Assembly (NCBI RefSeq): GCF_013170805.1
Contig: NZ_CP051293.1
Span: forward strand, 5,338,001-5,402,000
Direction of reading: 5' to 3'
DNA length: 64,000 nucleotides
Source of the DNA: Mesorhizobium sp. NZP2077
Lineage (GTDB): Bacteria > Pseudomonadota > Alphaproteobacteria > Rhizobiales > Rhizobiaceae
Numbering within the stretch: the first letter of the stretch is position 1; each line of letters begins with the position of its first letter. The position numbers and the translations under genes were made by a program. Under the pieces are notes generated by a model. It did no database searches and was not told the DNA's origin. It worked only from the letters and a program-made list of their open reading frames with translations. Shown piece by piece: positions 43,559 through 52,748 of this stretch.

Positions 43559-45412
43559 ATGAACGAGTCCACCCTGCGACGCGCATTGCTGGTCATTGCT
43601 ATACTGGGTCTCGCCGTTGGGATCGGAGCGTGGCGAACCGGCCTCGGCCCGCTTGAAGCCAACACGATATGGACGGTGGCGACCTTGCCCGTGGTGGCGG
43701 CTCTCGCCATTTCCATCCTGCGCGATTTCTGGATCGGCCGCTTCGGTGTCGATGCGATTGCGCTGGTGTCGATGTCGGCTGCGCTGTTGCTCGGCCAGCC
43801 CCTGGCGGCAGTGGTGGTCGCGATCATGTATGCAGGCGGCACGGTGCTTGAGGATTTCGCTCGCGGCCGCGCGGAACGGAGCCTCAAGGCATTGACCGAC
43901 CGATCGCCGCGTGTCGCCCACCGAACATCGACACTGGGGACAGAGACCATCTCTGTCGAAGACGTAGCTGTCGGCGACGAGCTTCTGGTCCGGGCCGGCG
44001 AACTGCTCCCCGTCGATGGCATCCTGCTCGATGCTTCGGCCTCTCTCGACGAGTCGGCGGTGAGCGGAGAACCCCTGCCGGAACGGCGCAGCGCAGGCGA
44101 TGTGCTGCGCAGCGGCACCGTCAACGCCGGCGAGACCTTCAGCATGCGGGCTTCTGCCCTCGCGGAACAAAGCACTTATGCCGCGATCGTGCGCATGGTC
44201 GCTGCAGCGCAGACCGCCAAATCCCCGTTCATTCGCATGGCCGACCGCTTTGCCCTGTTCCTTCTGCCGGTCACATTGCTGGTTTCCGGTGCCGCCTGGT
44301 ATGTTTCCGGCGACCCAATCAGAGCGCTTGCGGTGTTGGTCGTCGCAACGCCGTGCCCGCTCATCCTCGCCGCGCCCGTTGCCTTCATCGGTGGCGTCTC
44401 GCGCGCCGCGCGTTCCGGCATCTTGATGAAAGGCAGCACGGCGCTGGAGGCGCTTGCGCAAGTCCGAACCGCCATCTTCGACAAGACGGGGACCTTGACC
44501 ATCGGCGGTGCCGAGCTCATCGAAATCGAAGCCGCACCCGGCCGTGACGCGAACCATCTGCTGCAGCTTTTGGCATCCCTGGAACAGGCCTCGCACCATG
44601 TGCTCGCCGACTCGATCATCCGCGCGGCGCGCGGCAGGCAGCTGGTGCTTTCGCATCCGCGTGACGTCCGCGAGCATCGCGGCGCGGGCTTGAAAGGCCG
44701 GGTCGAGAACATCTCGATCGCGGCGGGATCGCGGGCTCTCGTGCTCGCCGACCGGCCCCTGCCCAAGTGGGCGAGAGGGGGTGAAGAAAAATACCAGGAA
44801 GAGCCAGTGCTTAGGGTCTTTGTCGCACTCGGTGAACGACTTGCCGGCGTGTTTACTTTCGGCGATGCGATGCGCACTGATGCACATGACACGCTCGCCA
44901 GTCTGCGCTCGGCTGGCATCACGCGCATGGTCATGCTGACAGGTGATGACGGCGCCGCCGCAAAGCGTATTTCTTCCATGCTGGATCTGGATGTCATCGT
45001 CGCCGATGCCATTCCAGCGGATAAAGTCGCGACGGTCACAGCCGAGAAAGCCTTGGCACCAACGATGATGGTCGGCGACGGCATCAACGATGCCCCAGCG
45101 CTTGCGGCTGCAACGGTCGGTGTCGCCATGGGCGCACAAGGTGCGACCGCATCCTCCGAGGCGGCCGACGTCATTGTGCTGACCGACAGGCTGCAGCCGG
45201 TTGCCGATGCGGTCCGGATTGCACGGCGAACGCGATCGATCGCCTTGCAGAGCATCATCGTCGGGCTGGCGCTGTCCGGGCTGGCAATGATCGCGGCGGC
45301 CATGGGGCAGATCACGCCGGTTGCCGGAGCGCTGCTTCAGGAAGGGATCGACGTCGCCGTTATCCTCAACGCGTTGCGCACCCTTGGCGATGGGCGTCCG
45401 TGGCGCGCATAG
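43559..45412 (+). CDS. Heavy-metal-translocating P1B-type ATPase
   Basis: The 617-residue ATPase has no N-terminal metal-binding domain, about eight helices, SGEPLPERR in the actuator domain, the membrane motif TPCPLILAAP, DKTGTLTIGG as phosphorylation site and GDGINDAPALAAATVGVAMG. TPC replaces the CPC of copper pumps such as FixI, so the ion is more likely Zn, Co, Mn or Fe than Cu (inference). The start at ATG 43559 removes an unconserved leader. Thioredoxin 2 and MgtC-like genes follow on the same strand. Confidence 0.88.
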   Translation: MNESTLRRALLVIAILGLAVGIGAWRTGLGPLEANTIWTVATLPVVAALAISILRDFWIGRFGVDAIALVSMSAALLLGQPLAAVVVAIMYAGGTVLEDFARGRAERSLKALTDRSPRVAHRTSTLGTETISVEDVAVGDELLVRAGELLPVDGILLDASASLDESAVSGEPLPERRSAGDVLRSGTVNAGETFSMRASALAEQSTYAAIVRMVAAAQTAKSPFIRMADRFALFLLPVTLLVSGAAWYVSGDPIRALAVLVVATPCPLILAAPVAFIGGVSRAARSGILMKGSTALEALAQVRTAIFDKTGTLTIGGAELIEIEAAPGRDANHLLQLLASLEQASHHVLADSIIRAARGRQLVLSHPRDVREHRGAGLKGRVENISIAAGSRALVLADRPLPKWARGGEEKYQEEPVLRVFVALGERLAGVFTFGDAMRTDAHDTLASLRSAGITRMVMLTGDDGAAAKRISSMLDLDVIVADAIPADKVATVTAEKALAPTMMVGDGINDAPALAAATVGVAMGAQGATASSEAADVIVLTDRLQPVADAVRIARRTRSIALQSIIVGLALSGLAMIAAAMGQITPVAGALLQEGIDVAVILNALRTLGDGRPWRA

Positions 45413-45440
45413 TGGTCGAGAACAAAATCGGTGAATGGCC

Positions 45441-45890
45441 ATGGCACAGCAAAATCTGGTGGTTTGCAGCAAATGCGGTGGGGTCAACCGCCTGCCACCC
45501 GCCCGCAATGCCAGTGAGGCAAAATGCGGAAAGTGCGGGATCAGGCTGTTTTCGGGGCATCCCGAAGATGTCGACGCCGCTGGTTTCGATCATCAGATCG
45601 CGCGCAGCAGCCTGCCGGTTGTTGTCGACATCTGGGCACCTTGGTGCGGCCCCTGCAAGATGATGGCACCGGCCTATGAAGCGGCGGCAGGTGAACTGGA
45701 GCCGCATGTTCGCCTGATCAAACTCAATTCCGACAATGAGCAGGCTGTCGCGGCCAGGCTCGGCATCCGTGGCATCCCGACCATGATCCTGTTCCATGGC
45801 GGGCGCGAAGTCGCGCGCACATCCGGCGCAATGACGGCAGGCCAGATTGTCAGGTGGGTTCGCGACCGCCTGCCGACGGTCGCGGCCTGA
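45441..45890 (+). CDS. trxC: Thioredoxin 2 with N-terminal zinc ribbon
   Basis: The 149-residue protein has an N-terminal zinc ribbon (CSKCGG and CGKCG) and a thioredoxin fold with active site WAPWCGPCK and the cis-Pro region RGIPTMILF. It reduces protein disulfides in the cytoplasm and resists oxidative stress. Codon 3 of the frame opening at 45435 is the ATG used here. It lies 28 bp after the metal ATPase and 13 bp before the MgtC-type gene. Confidence 0.93.
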   Translation: MAQQNLVVCSKCGGVNRLPPARNASEAKCGKCGIRLFSGHPEDVDAAGFDHQIARSSLPVVVDIWAPWCGPCKMMAPAYEAAAGELEPHVRLIKLNSDNEQAVAARLGIRGIPTMILFHGGREVARTSGAMTAGQIVRWVRDRLPTVAA

Positions 45891-45903
45891 AGTCGCGGCT
45901 CCA

Positions 45904-47157
45904 ATGGATCCGCTCATCGCCCGGCTTGGACTGGCCCTTGCAATAGGTCTTCTAGTCGGCCTGGAGCGCGGCTGGCAGGAGCGGGATGCGCCCGCTCGCA
46001 GTCGCACGGCCGGCATCCGGACATTCGGTATATCCGGCTTGCTCGGCGGCGTGCTCGCCGCACTCGCCAACGCACTCGGCGCGGTATCCGTGCTGGTCGG
46101 CGGCTTCATCGCCTTTGCGGCAATCTTTGCCTGGTACAAGGCGCGCGAGGCTGTCCATGACGAGGATTTCAGCGTCACGAGCGTGATCGCGGGCCTGGGC
46201 GTTTTCGCCCTTGGGTCGCTTTCCGTCGCGGGCGATTATCGGGCTGCAGCCGCCGGTGGCGCAGCACTGGCGGCAATCCTGGCCAGCCGCGAGGTCCTGC
46301 ACGGCCTTCTGAAGCGACTGACCTGGGTGGAACTCCGTTCGGCGCTGATCCTTGCGGTGATGACGGCGATCGTCTTGCCCCTGCTGCCAAACCGGACGAT
46401 GGACCCGTGGGGCGGTTTCAATCCTTGGGAAGTCTGGTTCCTGACAGTGCTGATGGCCTCGATATCGTTCGCCGGCTATGTGGCTGTTCGCGTTCTGGGA
46501 AATACGCGTGGGCTGCTGGTCAGTTCGCTCGCCGGTGCGATCGTCTCATCCACAGCGGTGACCTTGGCGCTTGCCCGCAACGCCACAAATGCAACCAATC
46601 GGCTGCCGCTCGCCGGGGCGGCATCCCTGGCTGCAATGGTTTCGGTGCTCCGCGTCTGTGCCGTGGTTCTGATCATAGAGCCAGGCGTGTTTGCTTCGGT
46701 CGCTGTCGCGGCGATGGCAGCCGCGCTCGCATTCGCTGTCTGCGGCGCATTGCTGATGGCGCGCGACAGCGGGAATGGAGAAGGCAGCGCTATTGCGCGC
46801 AATCCTTTCGAGTTGGGTCCCCTGCTGCTTTTCGCACTGCTCTTCGCGGTTGTCGCCACCGCAGGCGCTGCATTGGCAGCCCAATTCGGCGGCCGCGGCT
46901 TGCTGGTTACTTCGGCGCTGGCAGGCACGTTCGATGTCGATGTCTCGGTGCTCAGTGCCTTGCGGCTGGTCAAGCATTCGGTCCCTGTCGAGACCGTCGG
47001 CCAGGCGGTGCTGGCGGGACTGGCGGCAAATGCGATCGGTCGCCTGTCATTGGCGGTATTTGCCGGGCCGATCGGGTTCTGGTTGCCGCTGGCCGGCACA
47101 ACCTTCGCCGCTGCGGCCGCCGGCTACGGCGCCACGTTGTTGCTTGGTCTCGGGTAG
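45904..47157 (+). CDS. MgtC/SapB family membrane protein with DUF4010 region
   Basis: The 417-residue protein has an N-terminal MgtC-like part (LALAIGLLVGLERGWQERDA, SRTAGIRTFGISGLLGGV) and a longer C-terminal membrane region of the DUF4010 type, with about twelve helices in all. MgtC relatives affect Mg2+ homeostasis and survival at low Mg2+ or in hosts. Together with the Mg2+ ATPase at 26550 it gives the window two Mg2+-related genes. Confidence 0.82.
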   Translation: MDPLIARLGLALAIGLLVGLERGWQERDAPARSRTAGIRTFGISGLLGGVLAALANALGAVSVLVGGFIAFAAIFAWYKAREAVHDEDFSVTSVIAGLGVFALGSLSVAGDYRAAAAGGAALAAILASREVLHGLLKRLTWVELRSALILAVMTAIVLPLLPNRTMDPWGGFNPWEVWFLTVLMASISFAGYVAVRVLGNTRGLLVSSLAGAIVSSTAVTLALARNATNATNRLPLAGAASLAAMVSVLRVCAVVLIIEPGVFASVAVAAMAAALAFAVCGALLMARDSGNGEGSAIARNPFELGPLLLFALLFAVVATAGAALAAQFGGRGLLVTSALAGTFDVDVSVLSALRLVKHSVPVETVGQAVLAGLAANAIGRLSLAVFAGPIGFWLPLAGTTFAAAAAGYGATLLLGLG

Positions 47158-47179
47158 AAGCGCGGCGATCGCGCCTTCT

Positions 47180-47193
47180 TTGATGCGGATCAA
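47180..47193. promoter_or_regulatory. FNR/FixK-type operator upstream of the 128-aa gene
   Basis: TTGATGCGGATCAA is an exact match; the predicted leader before the ATG at 47243 is about 15 nt, enough for the AAAGGAG ribosome site. Confidence 0.83.
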
Positions 47194-47242
47194 GGGCTAT
47201 GCCCAGCCACCGCTCTATGAAACTCCGTGAAAGGAGTTCGCC

Positions 47243-47629
47243 ATGACCAGTTTGAAGGACCTCACCCCGAAATTCCGCCATGTCCGGCTGCTGCTAGCCC
47301 GTGAAAAGGGTCACCCGGAAGGGGATCGCGAAGAGGGCTACGACGTGCTGGCTCCGTTGACTGGTGAAGGCCGGATCGATGCCGAAGAGTGGAAGTCGCA
47401 CAGGGCATCCTGCCGTGTTCGCCGCTTTCGTACCGGCGAGGAGGATTTGATCGGCCGGCTGAGGCGCAAGCCCGGCGGACAGTGGTTCTTCGACTACGCC
47501 GACGGCGATCGCGACGACGAGATCGGCTTTCATCTCGGCGACGAACGGTTCGTGACCGGCGAATACGTGTCGATCGAGCGCAACGGCGCTATGCACACCT
47601 ATCAGGTGGCGAGGGTCGAGCGGCCCTGA
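47243..47629 (+). CDS. Conserved hypothetical protein, FNR-box driven
   Basis: The 128-residue, charged, soluble protein contains KFRHVRLLLAREKGHPEGDREEGYDVLAPL, CRVRRFRTGEEDLIGRLRRKPGG and GDRFVTGEY-like segments. It has no signal peptide or membrane helix. I recall similar proteins in other rhizobia but no function. A strong AAAGGAG site and an exact FNR box make it very likely a real gene. The flavodoxin-fold gene follows 32 bp later and probably shares the promoter. Confidence 0.78.
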   Translation: MTSLKDLTPKFRHVRLLLAREKGHPEGDREEGYDVLAPLTGEGRIDAEEWKSHRASCRVRRFRTGEEDLIGRLRRKPGGQWFFDYADGDRDDEIGFHLGDERFVTGEYVSIERNGAMHTYQVARVERP

Positions 47630-47661
47630 CGAGAAACCGTCAGGCTCACTGGGAGTAGACC

Positions 47662-48252
47662 ATGTCGCGACGCATCTTGATTGTGGTCGGTCATCCCGAC
47701 CCGTCCCCGGATCGGCTCTGCCGCGGTCTCGCCAGGGCCTATGGCGAGGGCGCGGAGAAGGCGGGGCACGTCGTCCGCCGGGTCGATCTGGCGGCGATCG
47801 ACTTTCCGATGCTGCGGACAATGCAGGAGTTCGAGCACGGTTCGATTCCCGATGAGCTGAAGGGAGCAGCCGAAGCGATCGTCTGGGCGGAGCACATTGT
47901 CTTTGTCTTTCCGCTGTGGCTTGGGACCATGCCGGCCAGGCTCAAGTCATTCCTGGAACAGGTCATGCGGCCGGGAACGGCCTTTGCCTATCCGGACAAG
48001 GGCGGCGGCTTCACAAAGACACTGCTTCGCGGCCGCTCTGCGCGCGTCGTGGTGACGATGGGCATGCCTTCCGTTGTCTACCGGCTGTGGTTCCTCGGAC
48101 ACGGCATCGCCGGCATGAAGCGAAGCATCCTGCATTTTGTCGGCATCAGTCCGGTGCGCGAGACCTTGTTCGGCATGGTCGCTGGGGCCAGCGATGCGAC
48201 CCGCGCGAAGTGGATCAGCCAGATGCACAAGCTTGGCGAGCGAGCCAGATAA
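47662..48252 (+). CDS. Flavodoxin-fold NAD(P)H-dependent oxidoreductase
   Basis: The 196-residue protein has the NQO1/MdaB-like fold: RRILIVVGHPDPSPDRLCRGLARAY for FMN phosphate binding and IVFVFPLWLGTMPARLKSFLEQV around the flavin. Such enzymes reduce quinones with two electrons. It is the second gene after the FNR box at 47180. Confidence 0.85.
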   Translation: MSRRILIVVGHPDPSPDRLCRGLARAYGEGAEKAGHVVRRVDLAAIDFPMLRTMQEFEHGSIPDELKGAAEAIVWAEHIVFVFPLWLGTMPARLKSFLEQVMRPGTAFAYPDKGGGFTKTLLRGRSARVVVTMGMPSVVYRLWFLGHGIAGMKRSILHFVGISPVRETLFGMVAGASDATRAKWISQMHKLGERAR

Positions 48253-48266
48253 TCTTCAACTGTCAA

Positions 48267-49250
48267 TCACGGCACCAGGACGGCGGCGCCGCTCAATCTG
48301 CCTTGCCTCAGATCGTCCAGTGCCTGATTGGCCTGTTCCAGCCGGTAGACCTTGGTGTGGGTGCGTACCTGCGCGCGCTTGGCAATGGGGAAGAACTCTT
48401 CCGCGTCGCGGCGCGTCAGGTTTGCGACCGACACCAGTTCGCGCTCTTCCCAGAGCAATTCGTAGGCCATCGCCGGAATGTCACTCATGTGAATGCCGCC
48501 GCAAACCACCCGGCCACCCTTGCGGACGGCACCAAGCGCGATCGGCACCAGGTCGCCCACAGGAGCGAAGATGATCGCGGCATCGAGCTGCCTGGGCGGA
48601 AGTTGATCCGAACCGCCCGCCCAGGTTGCTCCGAGCGAGCGAGCGAAATCCTGTGCTTGCTCGTCACCGGGCCGGGTGACGGCGAAAATCTCACGGCCTT
48701 GCCAGATCGCGATCTGAGCGACGATATGCGCGGCGGCGCCGAAGCCGTAAATCCCGAGCCGCTTGCCGTCACCGGCCTTCTTCAGGCATCGCCAGCCGAT
48801 CAGGCCGGCGCAAAGCAACGGCGCCAGCGATACGGGATCAGCATCCTGGTCCAGATCGAAGGCGAATTGCGCGTCGGCAATGACATGGCTGGCAAAGCCG
48901 CCATCGCGTGTGTAGCCCGTGAAATCTGGCTGATCGCAAAGATTTTCATGTGCTGTGGCGCAGTAGGGACAATGCCCGCAAGTGTGCCCAAGCCATGGCA
49001 CACCGACTCTCCGCCCGATCCTGGAACGCGCCACGCCCTTGCCCACGGAATCGACGATGCCGACGATTTCGTGACCGGGAATCAGCGGCAATTTTGGATG
49101 ACGCAGATCGCCATCAATGACATGCAGATCGGTGCGACAGACAGCGCATGCCTCGACCTTCAACCTGATCTCGCCCACCCCCGGTATGGGGTCGGATCTG
49201 TCGACCAGTTTCAAGGGAGTGCCGATGCTTTCGAGCACCATTGCTCTCAT
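48267..49250 (-). CDS. Zinc-dependent alcohol dehydrogenase
   Basis: The 327-residue medium-chain dehydrogenase has the catalytic zinc Cys in CAVCRTDLHV, the GHE motif (PGHEIVG), the four structural-zinc cysteines in CGHCPYCATAHENLC, and a Rossmann GIYGFGAAAHI. It resembles the AdhA/AdhP-type enzymes that interconvert alcohols and aldehydes. The frame is open far upstream into the next gene, but MRAMVLESIGTPLKLVDR at 49250 is the family start. No FNR box is evident. Confidence 0.88.
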   Translation of the reverse strand: MRAMVLESIGTPLKLVDRSDPIPGVGEIRLKVEACAVCRTDLHVIDGDLRHPKLPLIPGHEIVGIVDSVGKGVARSRIGRRVGVPWLGHTCGHCPYCATAHENLCDQPDFTGYTRDGGFASHVIADAQFAFDLDQDADPVSLAPLLCAGLIGWRCLKKAGDGKRLGIYGFGAAAHIVAQIAIWQGREIFAVTRPGDEQAQDFARSLGATWAGGSDQLPPRQLDAAIIFAPVGDLVPIALGAVRKGGRVVCGGIHMSDIPAMAYELLWEERELVSVANLTRRDAEEFFPIAKRAQVRTHTKVYRLEQANQALDDLRQGRLSGAAVLVP

Positions 49251-49392
49251 GACGCGCTCCATATCGCCCCGGAAACAAACCAAGCCGATTACGATCCACT
49301 CCTCCGCTAGACCGACATCAGGCGATGCGATCCCGGCAAGCTTTCGAAAACCGCGACCGTCACAGGCTCTTGGCGCTGCCTTGTTCTGGGGT

Positions 49393-49890
49393 TTATGGAT
49401 CGACGGTGAGCTCGGCCCACATTCCGGCTCCAAAGTGACCTGGCACGTTACAGATAAGCAGATATTTTCCAGCCTTCAGTTCGACAGTCAACGTGCCCGA
49501 TTTACCGGGATCAAGCTCCGAAACTTCGCCCTTGTCGCCGGCTTTGTCTTCGTCGACCCGGTTCTCGGCCTCAACGTAAGGAAGTGGCTTGCCGGGATCG
49601 GCAAGGTACATCACGATCATTTCGTGAACGGTGTCCTTGGAGTCATTCTTCACATTGAATGTGACCTCGCCGGCCTTCACCGCTCCGGGGACAGCCTTGA
49701 TGCCCATGGTGGCCTTCGAGAGATCGAGTCCTGGCGTTGCATAAGCAAGACCCATCGGCATCTCCGTACTCGCACCCTTGTCCCACAGCGTGACCTGAAC
49801 AAGTGAAGCGGCCTGGACGACACCGGCACTGCTGCCCATGAGCATCGCCGCCGCGAGCCCGAGCGCTGCTATCCTCGACATGGTTTTCAT
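49393..49890 (-). CDS. Cupredoxin domain copper-binding protein
   Basis: The 165-residue protein has a signal peptide (about 1-27) and a plastocyanin-like domain with type-1 copper ligands: His in VHEMIVMYL, then Cys, His and Met in LICNVPGHFGAGMW. An extra segment (EAENRVDEDKAGDKGEVSEL) precedes the last strand. It differs from pseudoazurin and is closer to sulfocyanin-like or nitrosocyanin-like small cupredoxins. It may be a second periplasmic electron carrier or a copper chaperone. Confidence 0.86.
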   Translation of the reverse strand: MKTMSRIAALGLAAAMLMGSSAGVVQAASLVQVTLWDKGASTEMPMGLAYATPGLDLSKATMGIKAVPGAVKAGEVTFNVKNDSKDTVHEMIVMYLADPGKPLPYVEAENRVDEDKAGDKGEVSELDPGKSGTLTVELKAGKYLLICNVPGHFGAGMWAELTVDP

Positions 49891-50146
49891 CGTGGTTCTC
49901 CTTCAGGATGGCAGCGAAGCGCTCTACATCCTGGCCGTCATCCTGCTTGCGGCGTCAGCCGCCGTCCTTGCGCCAGATCAAACCGACCGGCGCGAGCCCA
50001 ATCTGCTGCCCCGGCCCAACTGTCAGCCAGTTGTCAGGTTGAACGGGTTATTTCGACCAATGACGGTGAAATCGCCGTCTGACAGGACCGATCGAAATCC
50101 CACCCGCAGGCGCAACATCGGCGCCCAACTCCCGAATGGAGCCATC

Positions 50147-50425
50147 ATGTATCGAACACTCGTCCTCGCCGCTCTCGCTGGCATGATTGCAGGGCCGGCG
50201 CTCGCCGCCGGCGGCAGCTGCAGCACCGCCCCGAAATCGCAGTTAAAGCCCAAGGCAACGCTCGAGGCGCAATTGACCGGCGAAGGCCTCACCGTCCGCC
50301 AGATCAAGGTCGAGAAGGGCTGCTACGAAGTCTATGCGGTCGACAAGGCCGGCAAGAAGGTGAACCTGGCCTACAATGCCGAGACCCTTGAAAAGCTCGA
50401 CAATGCCGAAGCCGGCGAAAATTGA
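50147..50425 (+). CDS. Secreted PepSY domain protein
   Basis: The 92-residue protein has a signal peptide (MYRTLVLAALAGMIAGPALA) and a PepSY-type domain with EAQLTGEGLTVRQIKVEKGCYEVYAVD. Its end overlaps the start of the cytochrome b561 remnant by 23 bp. PepSY plus cytochrome b561 is a recurrent pair in proteobacteria. The preceding 256 bp between it and the cupredoxin gene hold no clear operator. Confidence 0.8.
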   Translation: MYRTLVLAALAGMIAGPALAAGGSCSTAPKSQLKPKATLEAQLTGEGLTVRQIKVEKGCYEVYAVDKAGKKVNLAYNAETLEKLDNAEAGEN

Positions 50426-50998
50426 TCCGAACGTTTCGATAGCCACGGACGCGCAGCCATCTCAAGAGATGGTGCGCGTCTGGGACCGGGTCGTGAGGAG
50501 TTTCCACTGGGCGCTTGTGCTCAGCTTCGTCACGGCCTGGCTCACCTCCCATTCCTCCGAGGACATTCACCATTGGGCCGGCTACACCGCTGCCGCGCTA
50601 GTCGCAATGCGGCTTTATGGGGCGTTCTGGGCACGCCGTATGCGCGGTTCTCTCAATTCGTGCGCGACCCGGCGACGGTGCTGCGCTATCTCTCTGCAAT
50701 GCTGAGCGGTCGCGAAGCCCGCTACATCGGCCACAACCCGGCCGGTGGCGCAATGGTGGTCGTGCTGATCGCGGCGATGGGGTCAACCGCACTGACCGGT
50801 TGGCTGATGACGACGGACGCTTATTTCGGCCTCTCGTGGGTCGAAACGGCGCACAGCCTGAGCGCGCACGGCTTACTTGTGCTGGTCCTTTTCCATATAG
50901 GCGGCGTCGCGCTGGCAAGCTTTCGCCATCGCGAAAACCTGGTGCGGGCCATGATCACGGGGCGAAAACGCAAAGCCGAGCCGGCGGACATCGCCTGA
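50403..50998 (+). pseudogene. Cytochrome b561 with a frameshift
   Basis: The first frame reads VWDRVVRSFHWALVLSFVTAWLTSH and HHWAGYTAAALVAMRL, with the usual haem histidines. At about 50616-50618 one base is missing, and the sequence continues in another frame as WGVLGTPYARFSQFVRDP, IGHNPAGGAMVVVLIAAMGSTALTGWLM and HIGGVALASFRHRENLVRAM. Joined, they make a full four-helix membrane cytochrome b561 of about 198 residues. The break is next to TTT and GGGG, so a sequencing or assembly slip is possible; otherwise the gene is recently dead. It would have passed electrons between quinone and periplasmic carriers. Confidence 0.8.
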
Positions 50999-51190
50999 CG
51001 ACCGACCAATAAATCAAATCCGATTTGCGCCTTGGCCGATTTCGGGGGTGCAAGCCGGTCGCGCCTTGTTCAACATGGCCCTGGAAGCGCGATGCGACAT
51101 GGGCGGAGCGGACAAGATAAGAACAGGCATTGGTGCGGCGACCCAGAAACCGGAACACCAACGCCACTCTTTTTGTTCAGCAACCGTTTA

Positions 51191-51204
51191 TTGACCCGCA
51201 TCAA
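51191..51204. promoter_or_regulatory. FNR/FixK-type operator upstream of arcDABC
   Basis: TTGACCCGCATCAA is an exact match, identical to the box at 34573. The predicted leader to the arcD ATG is about 30 nt. It shows that the upstream open frame is not translated. Confidence 0.88.
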
Positions 51205-51268
51205 AGCTGTGAGTCCTGTCTTCCTATCTATTGCCTCCCATCAGAGCCTTCAAATTGGGGAGAGCATC

Positions 51269-52735
51269 ATGACTACGGCTGATTTCAACATCCCGGTTCC
51301 GAAAGTCACGACGGCAGCGCCAACGAAACTTCGATTGGGGTCCCTTACCGCATTGGTGATCGGCTCGATGGTCGGCTCCGGCGTGTTCAGCCTGCCGCAG
51401 AACATGGCGGCTGGTGCTGGTCCCCTCGCCATCCTAATCGGCTGGGCCATCACCGCCGTCGGCATGCTGGCACTGGTGTTCGTCTATCAATCGCTTGCGA
51501 CCCGCAAGCCCGAGCTCGATGCCGGGCCCTATGCCTACGCCAAGGCCGGCTTCGGCCCCTTCATCGGCTTCAACAGCGCCTGGGGTTACTGGATCAGCGC
51601 CTGGGTCGGCAACGTTTCCTACGCGGTGATCGTGTTCAGCGCCCTATCCTATTTCTTTCCGGCCTTCGGCGACGGAAACACCTGGCAGGCGGTGCTCGGC
51701 GCATCGGTCCTGCTGTGGCTGATCCATGTCCTTGTTCTGGCCGGCATCCGGCAGGCCGCCGTCGTCAACCTCATCGTCACGGTGGCGAAGATCGCTCCGA
51801 TCGTCCTTTTCGTCGGGGTTGTTGCCGTCGCCTTCAAACTGCAGGTCTGGTCTCTCGACTTCACGGGTCTCGGCAACGCCAGTCTCGGCTCGATCACCGC
51901 GCAGGTGAAAAGCACCATGCTGGTGACGCTCTGGGTGTTCATCGGCATCGAGGGCGCCAGCGTCTTTTCCGGCCGTGCGGAGCGCCGCAAGGACATCGCC
52001 ACGGCGACGGTTCTCGGCTTCTTCACCTGCCTCGCGCTCTACGCCCTGGTGTCGCTGCTGTCGCTCGGCATCCTGAACCAGCCTGAACTCGCCGCCCTGA
52101 AGAACCCCTCCATGGCCGGTGTGCTCGAGGCGGTTGTCGGCCCCTGGGGCGCCATCCTCATCAACATCGCGCTTGTGGTGTCGGTGGTCGGCGCCTTCCT
52201 GAGCTGGACGCTGCTGGCGGCCGAAATTCCGCATGCCGCCGCAAAGGACGGCACGATGCCCAAATTCTTCGGCCATGAAAGCGAGCGCGGCGTGCCGTCG
52301 ATCTCGCTTCTGATCACCAATCTGCTGGTGCAGGCCTTCCTGGTGATCACGCTCTTCGCACAAAGCACCTACCAGGCGCTGTTCTACATCGCGTCGGCCG
52401 CAATCCTGGTTCCTTACATCTTTTCCGGAGCCTATGCGGCCAAGCTCGCGTTGACCGGAGAGAGCTACGAGGGTGGCGAGCAGCGCGTCGGGCCGCTTTT
52501 TGCCGGATTGCTGGCAACGGTCTACGGGCTGTGGCTCGTCTACGCGGCCGGACCTGCCTACCTGTTCATGTGCGCGATCCTCTATGCGCCCGGCATCATC
52601 TTCTACGTCTGGGCGCGCCGCGAAACCAACCAGCGCGTGTTCCATCCTGTCGAAGCAGCCCTCGCCGCAGCCCTCGTCGCCGTCGCCATCCTCGCCGTTT
52701 ACGAGATGTGGACCGGCGCCGTCAGCGCGCTGTGA
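51269..52735 (+). CDS. arcD: Arginine:ornithine antiporter (APC family)
   Basis: The 488-residue carrier has about twelve or thirteen membrane helices and begins [31 protein letters not shown], the APC amino-acid antiporter signature. It would exchange external arginine for ornithine, feeding the deiminase pathway encoded downstream. GGGGAGAGC precedes the ATG at 51269; the frame from 51032 runs through the operator. It is 13 bp from arcA. Confidence 0.92.
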   Translation: MTTADFNIPVPKVTTAAPTKLRLGSLTALVIGSMVGSGVFSLPQNMAAGAGPLAILIGWAITAVGMLALVFVYQSLATRKPELDAGPYAYAKAGFGPFIGFNSAWGYWISAWVGNVSYAVIVFSALSYFFPAFGDGNTWQAVLGASVLLWLIHVLVLAGIRQAAVVNLIVTVAKIAPIVLFVGVVAVAFKLQVWSLDFTGLGNASLGSITAQVKSTMLVTLWVFIGIEGASVFSGRAERRKDIATATVLGFFTCLALYALVSLLSLGILNQPELAALKNPSMAGVLEAVVGPWGAILINIALVVSVVGAFLSWTLLAAEIPHAAAKDGTMPKFFGHESERGVPSISLLITNLLVQAFLVITLFAQSTYQALFYIASAAILVPYIFSGAYAAKLALTGESYEGGEQRVGPLFAGLLATVYGLWLVYAAGPAYLFMCAILYAPGIIFYVWARRETNQRVFHPVEAALAAALVAVAILAVYEMWTGAVSAL

Positions 52736-52748
52736 GAGGATTGGTTCG

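Noticed and set aside
43190-45508. A 772-codon leftward open frame over the heavy-metal ATPase
   Set aside because: It is antisense to a gene with complete P-type ATPase motifs and has an Arg/Asp-rich composition without any domain; long antisense frames are normal at this GC content.
47916-49310. A 464-codon rightward open frame opposite the alcohol dehydrogenase
   Set aside because: It overlaps the flavodoxin-fold gene in another frame and the dehydrogenase on the other strand, and matches no family.
51032-51268. N-terminal extension of arcD
   Set aside because: The extension would translate through the FNR-type operator at 51191-51204, and the APC family start lies at 51269.
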